Assembly (NCBI RefSeq): GCF_000276665.1
Contig: NW_004955480.1
Span: 8,570,347 to 8,634,346, forward strand
Reading direction: 5' to 3'
Origin: Chinchilla lanigera
Taxonomy: Eukaryota; Chordata; Mammalia; Rodentia; Chinchillidae
Length of the DNA stretch: 64,000 nucleotides
The position numbers were made by a program, and so were the translations under genes. Within the stretch, counting starts at the first letter, position 1. Each line of letters begins with the position of its first letter. This document shows, piece after piece, positions 57,411 to 64,000 of the stretch. Under the pieces are notes generated by a model. That model was given only the letters and a program-made list of their open reading frames with translations. It had not been told where the DNA came from and made no database searches.

Positions 57411-57560
57411 AGTCTGGAGGAAATTATGTTAAATGAAATAAGCCAGAAATGGAAAGACAAATACTGCATGTTCTCACTCATGTGCAAAAGATTTAAAAAG
57501 CTGATCTAATTGAAGCAAAGAATGGAATAGTAGTTACCACACGCTCAGAAGGGAAAGGGA
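57411..57560 (+). mobile_element. L1 LINE 3' fragment
   Basis: Forward blocks 'gttaaatgaaataagccaga', 'gacaaatactgcatgttctc', 'actcatgtgcaaaagattta' and 'aatagtagttaccac' are the L1 sequence just past ORF2. Confidence 0.78.
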
Positions 57561-57574
57561 AAGAAGAGGATAGA

Positions 57575-57814
57575 AAAGGAGTACTATATCTGGTCCCTGT
57601 CCTCCTCCTCTCTGGAATTGTTCCCCTCCTCTGTCTCCTGGCCATCCTGAACTAAGTAGCTTTGCTTGGCTGTGCTCTTCCACCATGATATTCTTGCCTT
57701 GGGGCCAGCCAACCATGGACTGGACCCTTTGAAACTGTAAACAAATTAAATTTTTCCCCTTAGGTTTTGGTTGTTGGGTACTGTTTCTCAGTGATGGGAA
57801 AGCTGACTAATACA
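57575..57814 (+). mobile_element. ERVL-MaLR LTR, 5'-truncated
   Basis: The 3' half of an LTR directly follows the L1 fragment: 'ccaccatgatattcttgcct', 'ggccagccaaccatggactg', 'ttgaaactgtaaacaaatta', end 'agctgactaataca'. AATAAA is replaced by ATTAAA. Confidence 0.78.
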
Positions 57815-57819
57815 CTAGC

Positions 57820-59050
57820 ATTTCCTTTGGCCACACTGGTTTTTTCCCCCTTCAGTAGGTTTAGTGCCCATCTGCAGATGTGGTGTCATATCCTCTTGGA
57901 GGGTTTTGGGCTTGACAACCTCAGTTGGGAAGGAGGAGAGTCCTGGGATGCCAAGTGTTCCACAATATCTTACAATTCTGCTTAAAGGAGAACTGTGTCA
58001 CCCCAACAGTTGGTAGCTGAATCAACTTTCATCCATCTCTACTGCTCAGTTTCTCAGAGATGCTTTCCATGTCCAGTCTCAGTTTTAGGGCCACCATTAC
58101 AACTTATAGAACCAACACAAAATGAAAATGTGGGACCCTTTGTTTGAAAAGCTAAGAACCTTCTTCTTTGTTCTCTGGCCCACCTCTCTCAAACTGTCAT
58201 AGTATTTTTTTTATAGGTCGTTCTCTCGTCTGAGGATTCTGCGTGGGGTTGAGGAGTTAGTGCTGTGTTTGGTTGGGCCACAGGAGCTCTGGCTTCTCAG
58301 GTCTTCTCCTAGCCCACTGGATTCATTTGCATCCATTGCCTGGCTCTCTTGTCATTGATTTATGACCCCGCTCATCACAATGTCAACTCCTTGCTTTGAG
58401 AAAGATGCTGTCATATGGACTATTTCTGGAGATGAACACATTTGTCTAAGATCATAGGGCTAGGAGATGAAGTAAGGTTCAATTCAGTTTCCCAACCACA
58501 TTCTCTATGAATTTTCACAACCTATAAGCAGCACAAATGCATTTCTTCCAAAAGCAAATACTGGCTAAGATATTCCCAATGCATTGATCTCTACAGATTG
58601 CTTTGATAACAATCAGAATCCAGTGGGGCCTCAAACACACAACGAGGAGGGATGGGGTAAGGTAGCGTGTCTATAGAAAATCATTCTTTAATTATGAGCA
58701 GCACTCCAGTGAGCCCTCCACATGCTGCACTGTATGGACTCCAATAATTTAAATTAATGCCCTACAGCAATGAGAAACAAATACCATCCCCACTGCTTTC
58801 CCCTCATCACTGTCTCTCTGCTTCCTTAGGTCAACATGTGTATAGTGTGAGGAATAGTTTCTCTGGAGTTCTCCCCTGGAAGATTTCCTGGAATTCCCCC
58901 AATGTCCTCAAGACATTTCCACATCAAAGACAACGGGGACTTAGACTGTTCAACATCAATTGCATTGGGCAAAAAACACAGACAGCCTAAGAGGCTGCTT
59001 CAACTGCACGCTTTCCTGCACCCAGGACAGAGTGTAGCACAGCTCAAAGA
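57820..59050. other. unassigned non-coding interval
   Basis: No gene or confident repeat. Frames are short and on conflicting strands. Confidence 0.4.
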
Positions 59051-59060
59051 CACCCAGAGA

Positions 59061-59142
59061 GGGCCAGGGATATAGCTTACGGCACAGCACCTGCCTGGCA
59101 AGCATGAGGTCCTGTTCAATTTCCAGGACAAAAAAAAAACCA
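59061..59142 (+). mobile_element. ID-type SINE with short A tail
   Basis: 'gggccagggatatagcttac' (degraded A-box), 'gcacctgcctggcaagcatg' and 'gaggtcctgttcaatttcca' (B-box missing 'gag'), then about ten A. Its pol III promoter is damaged. Confidence 0.78.
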
Positions 59143-59309
59143 AAGCAGAATAGCGTTGTTTAACAGTGGCATGCCGAGACTCACTGGAGCCTGACCTTCA
59201 GAGAGCCTTGAAATTCCACGGGGAGTTCCATCCCCCACCCCACCCCCTCGATGCTGGTTTTCCATTTTTAGTCCTTCTCTGCCAACCCTAACAGTATAAT
59301 TCCTAAACG

Positions 59310-59640
59310 TTGTTCCCCACATGTCTCTCCCTCTCTCTGAAGCCTTTAGTGGCTTTCCATCCCTTCTGAGTCAGATCAGAATTATCTCTCCTATATTTGC
59401 AATGCCTCACAGTTTGTGGTTTTACACTATTTTTGTCTTACTACTTTCCTTCAAGAACATTCTTCTCTTTCCAGTCAGGGCTACTTGGCCCTCACCAGGG
59501 ACTCCATGTACAAGTCCTTCCTTCCCTGCTCGTGACTATATGTGGGACAGCGCATTCAGGTGTCTGTCCACCTTTCTCTCAGTGTGGCCTGAGACCTCTG
59601 AGCCTCATTCCCTTGTTGGAAAGAGGGTTTTGATGAGGAA
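59310..59640 (+). repeat. L2 LINE relic
   Basis: Forward L2 order: 'tagtggctttccatcccttc', 'tgagtcagatcagaattatc', 'ggctacttggccctcaccag', 'tcagtgtggcctgagacctc'. The 151-codon frame through this block is not a convincing protein. Confidence 0.5.
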
Positions 59641-59644
59641 TAAG

Positions 59645-61300
59645 TGTAGACAACAGCTTTCCACAAAACATCCTTTACAATTGGCTGGAGGGGGTCACGG
59701 TGCCATTGTTGGGTCACCATGGACACAGTGGATGGCCCTATCTACAGCTTCAGACTCACATAAATCATCCACTTAAGTTGACAGGGTCTATAGCTTCACT
59801 GTGCCATGTAATTCCTTTTTTGCAACGTCCTAAGATTCTTACATTCACCAGTTCAAACGTATTTAGGTCAAATAATTTTTGCTTCATTTTCCAAGTGCAG
59901 CCTCACCCTAAACACTGCCCAGGGATTCTAGTTATTTCTTTCATTTTCTTCAGCTTCTTTTTCTTCTTTGGTGTGAAGGGAATAATGCCAACCTTGAAGG
60001 GGTAACTGGGGGGACCACACAGAATAATGTTTGTCCGTCACCTAGTTAGGCTTAAGACACACAGTAGGCCTTCAGCAAATGCATACTTTTCTTTCTCCTG
60101 TGACTTTGGTAATCAACTAGGGATAAAATAGATGACATTCTTGGCCAAATCGCCACAATTTAGTCTGAGACACAAACTCTGTTTGAGGCATTTGTATTTT
60201 ACTGGTGTATCACATGATTTTCTCAAATTTTTGTTAGATAATTTTTGAAGAAATATGACATGCTTAGCCAATTCTCCCTTTTATGGGCATTTGGGCAATT
60301 TTTATGTCCAAACTAAACAGTCTTTGTTATGGTCTTACCCAACTTCATTCTCAAAGAATCTAAATTTGTCCTGGAATGAACCTGCAAGCCAATTTCTTTT
60401 AAAAGAAAGTATACTAAATTATTTTTTTAAAAGACAGCATGAAATTTCTCTGGCTCCTCCAAGTGGGCAGTGCATTAGCAGTTTCCAGGATCTGAGGCTT
60501 TTTTACTGAGAAGGAAGTGACATTTTGCTCATTCTCCCATTGCATTTCAGTGAATAACTAATACTAATATCTACAGTCTGCAAACCAAATGGAAATCATC
60601 ATACTGACACAGATTATGCAGCTATTTATAGCTAATATTATTTTTTATTAGATTTCATTCTCTTCTAAGTTAATATTCCAGAAATCAAAGCAGCCCTCTG
60701 GATTATGCAAACATGGATATAGCAGGAGGAAAATATTGCATACAAATGGACACAAATCTGTTTTCAGGGTAATCGAAAGATATGGCGATTGAATTTCTGC
60801 AAGAAAAGATAGCCAAATGCGCTGGCAATGGTGGGATGACTTGGCAGGCAGAAGTGAGCAGAGACTACATGCCCAGGGAAGAAGGAAGGAGTGGGCAGAT
60901 GGTGGAGACCAATGGCACTCAGGGTGGTCACGCCGATCCAAACCCCAACTGCCCTTAGCTCAAGCTGCTGCAGTTCCGGCTAGTGTCAGTTATGGGCGAT
61001 CCCAATCCCGGCTGGTCCCTTGCTACCTTCCCGGGCACCTGAGTTAATTATGGCAAAGATATGATGCTCACTCACCTCTGTCTGGAATGATTTGTACCTT
61101 GCTAAGCCAGCTGTAACCCAAAGGTATAGCTGCAGTCTGGGATACATTTCCACTTGCACTCATTTTTATTAATTTTGTGGAGAAGCCATGGTGGTGGGCA
61201 TATCTTTCAAGGCACAGTTTTGTCATTTTGCAGTGTTTAAGGAAACATGTAATCTCCAAGGAATGAATTTGTTCTTTGCACGTAGAGTGGGGCAGTAAAA
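59645..61300. other. unassigned non-coding interval
   Basis: No gene recognised. An L2/MIR-type terminus at about 60040-60090 ('cacacagtaggccttcagca') may close the upstream L2. Confidence 0.4.
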
Positions 61301-61309
61301 AAAACTGTC

Positions 61310-61510
61310 GATGTTGGAGTCATACTGGCCCAGCTGAGCCCTAGTTATGGGCCCTAGTTATGCCACTTACTGACTTTAGGCAAACTACTGAACCTCTCTG
61401 AATCTTATTGCCTCATCTGAAAAATTTCCTTGTTTGTAAAGTAGGAGGCAGCCGCCTTGAAGAACTTTTGTGTGGGTGAAGACAGGTGATGAAGTAACAC
61501 GTTTGACATA
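61310..61510 (+). repeat. MIR SINE relic with 13-bp tandem duplication
   Basis: Forward MIR order: 'atgttggagtcatactggcc', 'tatgccacttactgacttta', 'aacctctctgaatcttattg', 'cctcatctgaaaaatttcc'. 'gccctagttatg' is repeated head to tail at 61338 and 61351. Confidence 0.7.
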
Positions 61511-61984
61511 GCAGAAGATTTTTAAAAATACAATAATACACGGTAAGTCATGAAGCAGGGAATAAGTTTGGTCAAGATTCTCTGGTGAATCTACTGGATC
61601 AAGGCAGAAACTTGCTTCACCACTTTCCAAAAACTTGAACTGCAAATTTACAAGTATATTGGCTCAAATATGCTATAGTCTCCCATATCCAAAAATAAAT
61701 TGTATTCTAAAAGTAAATTACATGGCTTTTGCTAACTCCTCAAGGCATCTTCCCCCTCCTTCCTTCTGAGAGCCACCATGTTTGGTGAAGGATTAAGCCA
61801 CACTTGCTATTGGTCTTCCTAGCTACTCTGTCCTTCCTTTCCTTTCATGGATTAACTTCCATTTCTACAAATCTGAAAAGGTTCTGTAGATCTTAGAAAG
61901 CTATGAGCATCTGCACATCATGTGTACAGCCTTGGAAGGACAGCAGCTTTTGCATCATTGGTGGTCTCTTCATCTAAAAGAATG

Positions 61985-62165
61985 GTTCTTAGTTTGCTTG
62001 CACCTTAGAATCACCAGAAAGCTTTGAAAAATTACAGATGCCTGAGTCCCATCCATGGAGAGTCTGTTATAATGGTTTTTGGGTGCAACCTGGGCTTTGG
62101 AACTTTTCCAAACATCCTTTTCATTGCTACAGTGTACCAAGGTTCAGGATTAAAGCTGAAACTCC
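61985..62165 (+). mobile_element. MER5-like hAT DNA transposon relic
   Basis: 'tggttcttagtttgcttgca', 'ccttagaatcaccagaaagc', 'tttgaaaaattacagatgcc', 'tgagtcccatccatggagag' follow the MER5A order (ggttctcaaac...agaatcacctggagggctt...cagattgctgggccc). It is non-autonomous and has no transposase. Confidence 0.7.
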
Positions 62166-62404
62166 TGCCTTCCTTTATTTATTGTCTCGCTCTGTTTCTC
62201 ACACTCGTTCAGCACGTCTGAATCTCTCACAGGATCTCACTCAATTCCTGTTTGCAATGTTGTTTTGTGCAGTAGATGATGCAAATCTTACAACTGAGGC
62301 AGTGCGTTGCCGGAGTTGTTACTATGACAATGTTAAACTAAATCTGCAATTTTTGTTTAGTTAGAAAACTTATTGAATGCATGTTCCCACTGGATGGCTT
62401 ATTG

Positions 62405-62490
62405 GGAGGGAAAAGAGGAAGGACAGAAGGAAAAAAGAAGGGAGGAAAAAAAAGGAAGGGAGGAAGGAGGGGAGGAAGAGAGAAAAGAAA
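62405..62490. repeat. (GGAA)n-like purine tract
   Basis: About 85 bp of 'ggaa/gaag/aaag' units. Frames on both strands are compositional. Confidence 0.9.
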
Positions 62491-62594
62491 ATCCAAATCA
62501 TTTATTACTGAATGAATACCCTGCATATCTAATGGTTTCTCTCCTATTCATTTCCATAGAAGAAATGGGAATTTTAATATTATCTGTGATGTGT

Positions 62595-62765
62595 TAAATA
62601 CCATATTATTTCATTTAATCTTCACAATAACGCTAATGAGATGGCTACTATCATCCTCATTTTTCACAAGGAGAGAGAGGCAAGAAGTTAATTGAGCAGA
62701 AAATGATGGAGCTGGGGCTTCCCGCGAGATCTAGTCTGGTTTCATAACTAACCTGTACTTTGCTG
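62595..62765 (-). repeat. MIR SINE relic
   Basis: Reverse MIR order: 'ttaatcttcacaataacgct', 'atcatcctcatttttcacaa', 'gagaggcaagaagttaattg', 'tgatggagctggggcttccc'. Confidence 0.6.
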
Positions 62766-62769
62766 CCTT

Positions 62770-63495
62770 GCAGATGAAAATACTAAGTACTTAACACTAC
62801 ATCTTTGAAAATTACTTCACAAATTCTACTGGAGGGGAATATTCAAAGCCTGAAAGCAGTTTTAGAGGGAAAGCCATGGAAACCAATGAGAATCTTTCGG
62901 GGAAAAAGGAAAGGAATTCAGAATTTCTTTTAATTCCTTCCTTTAGCTGATACCTTGCTTCCATAAACCACCCAGCTGCAGCTCCAACCTGTATTCAGTA
63001 AGACTTCTGATTAACCCAAATGATAGGTTACCTTTGGCAATACCATAGCAACAGCTTCACCTATAAATTGCCTTTCTTATATGACTTGTGTTCATCGCTA
63101 CACAAAACAATGTTCTAAATGTCACTTGAGTGAAGTTCGAACACAGTACAGCACTGGATGCTTAGGGAGAGATTAATGGATTGCTGAAAATAAAGCTGAG
63201 ATATGGGGAAAAACTCCTGTTCTTAGGCAGGATCTAGGTCAGGGAAAAAGGAAGGAATCTCACTCCCACTTCCTTGGCCTTCACTCGAGAATACACAGGT
63301 CACTGTATTTCTGAAAGGCCTTGCATTCAGCTGCCAGGATGTGAAATTTCACACGCAATCATAGTAACTAGGTTGCTCCTTCTGGTTTACATATCATGTT
63401 CTTTCTCTTCTTCATGGCTTTGAAGTTTTGTTTCCAGTCACACTGCTTTATTTTGCATTTGCCTTCAGTTCCCCTCCGATCAGGTGTAGACGGGG
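62770..63495. other. unassigned non-coding interval
   Basis: No gene or confident repeat seen. Confidence 0.4.
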
Positions 63496-63499
63496 CCAT

Positions 63500-63930
63500 C
63501 TGATGTTGGTGGAGCTCCTACTATGCACCGGGCACTGCGCTGGGCGCTTCTGTTCTCTGAGGGGTATAACCTGCAGGACTTGAAGCAGAAATACCAACAG
63601 AGGAAAAGAATTTAGACATAAGAGTGCTGGCAGAAGAGGGCATGAAGAAAATGAAGAGAGGAAAAGACTTAAAAAAGTGAAGGTTGGGAGGAGAGAGCAG
63701 TGGGAAAACCAGAGGGAGAGAGAAATCAGAGGAGCAGGTGTGAAGAGGAGTAATGGAAAATGAGAGCAGCGGAGGTGCAGCATGAAGGCGGGATGGAAAG
63801 AGGGAATCGGCTGCCTGAAGTGGGCTGGGTGAAAGAAGGCCAAGTTAAGGTAGGAAAAGGGGAAATTACAGGGCAGGCCAGTTTTCTACAGAAGGAGGGG
63901 AAGCATAGGCGATTCATGGACTGTTGTTAT
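63500..63930 (-). repeat. possible L2/MIR relic, purine-rich
   Basis: 'ctcctactatgcaccgggca' and 'ctgcgctgggcgcttctgtt' match the reverse L2/MIR start (cctactatgtgccaggcactg). The purine-rich rest could be the L2 body. The 131-codon reverse frame here is Leu/Ser/Pro low complexity. Confidence 0.4.
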
Positions 63931-64000
63931 GAGAGGACAGGAAAATCACTGCTCCTCCCATGGGAGGAAGCACATTTCACATTTTCCCCTCCGGTCTGTG

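Noticed and set aside
11171..57814. Endogenous retroviral provirus with internal genes
   Set aside because: All LTRs appear solo or truncated. No gag-, pol- or env-like frame lies between any pair.
59321..59776. 151-codon forward frame
   Set aside because: It covers an L2 relic and flanking unique DNA, with no recognisable protein family.

Overview
The window reads as nuclear DNA of a placental mammal, most likely a rodent outside the mouse/rat group. The evidence is its repeats. There are several tRNA-derived ID-type SINEs (A-box 'tagctcagtgg', reverse-strand end 'aaatccccagccc'), one 7SL-derived B1-like monomer, one apparent B1-ID composite, ERVL-MaLR solo LTRs of at least two ages, and ancient MIR, L2, L1M/HAL1-like and MER5-like relics. 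I saw no B2 or B4 SINE. I cannot name the species or chromosome from sequence alone. All family names are from memory of consensus sequences, not from a database search.

I find no protein-coding gene, no non-coding RNA gene that I recognise, no CRISPR array and no bacterial-type feature. No open reading frame exceeds about 180 codons. The longest ones lie in low-complexity tracts, L2 relics or LTRs, and none resembles a known protein or has exon-like borders. The simplest reading is an intergenic region or a large intron made of layered transposon debris.

Layout. 0-4.2 kb: MIR pieces, two adjacent ID SINEs, an L2 relic and two reverse-strand L1 3' ends. 4.7-8.8 kb: a short tandem repeat rich in CATGTG boxes, an L2 relic, a duplicated L2/MIR segment flanking two tail-to-tail L1 ends, and a CpG-dense block. 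10-16.7 kb: a perfect 24-bp inverted repeat, two MLT1-like LTRs, an L1ME relic and large microsatellites. 16.7-24.7 kb: mostly unassigned, then a MaLR LTR, a triplet-periodic tract, a B1 and an L2. 26-31 kb: a second L1 3' end related to the one at 2 kb, and an L2 split by a MaLR LTR. 32-42 kb: a small hairpin, one young ID and long unassigned stretches. 41-48 kb: the B1-ID composite, four ID SINEs and three LTRs, one LTR itself split by an ID. 49-64 kb: unassigned DNA, three further MaLR/MLT1 LTRs, an (AAT)n inside a MIR, L1 ends and a MER5-like relic.

Nothing here looks like a new biological system. The items most worth checking are the 24-bp perfect hairpin at 10.8 kb, the CpG-dense block at 7.5-7.86 kb, the duplicated segment at 6.3/8.0 kb, and the nested insertions, which give a relative age order for these elements.
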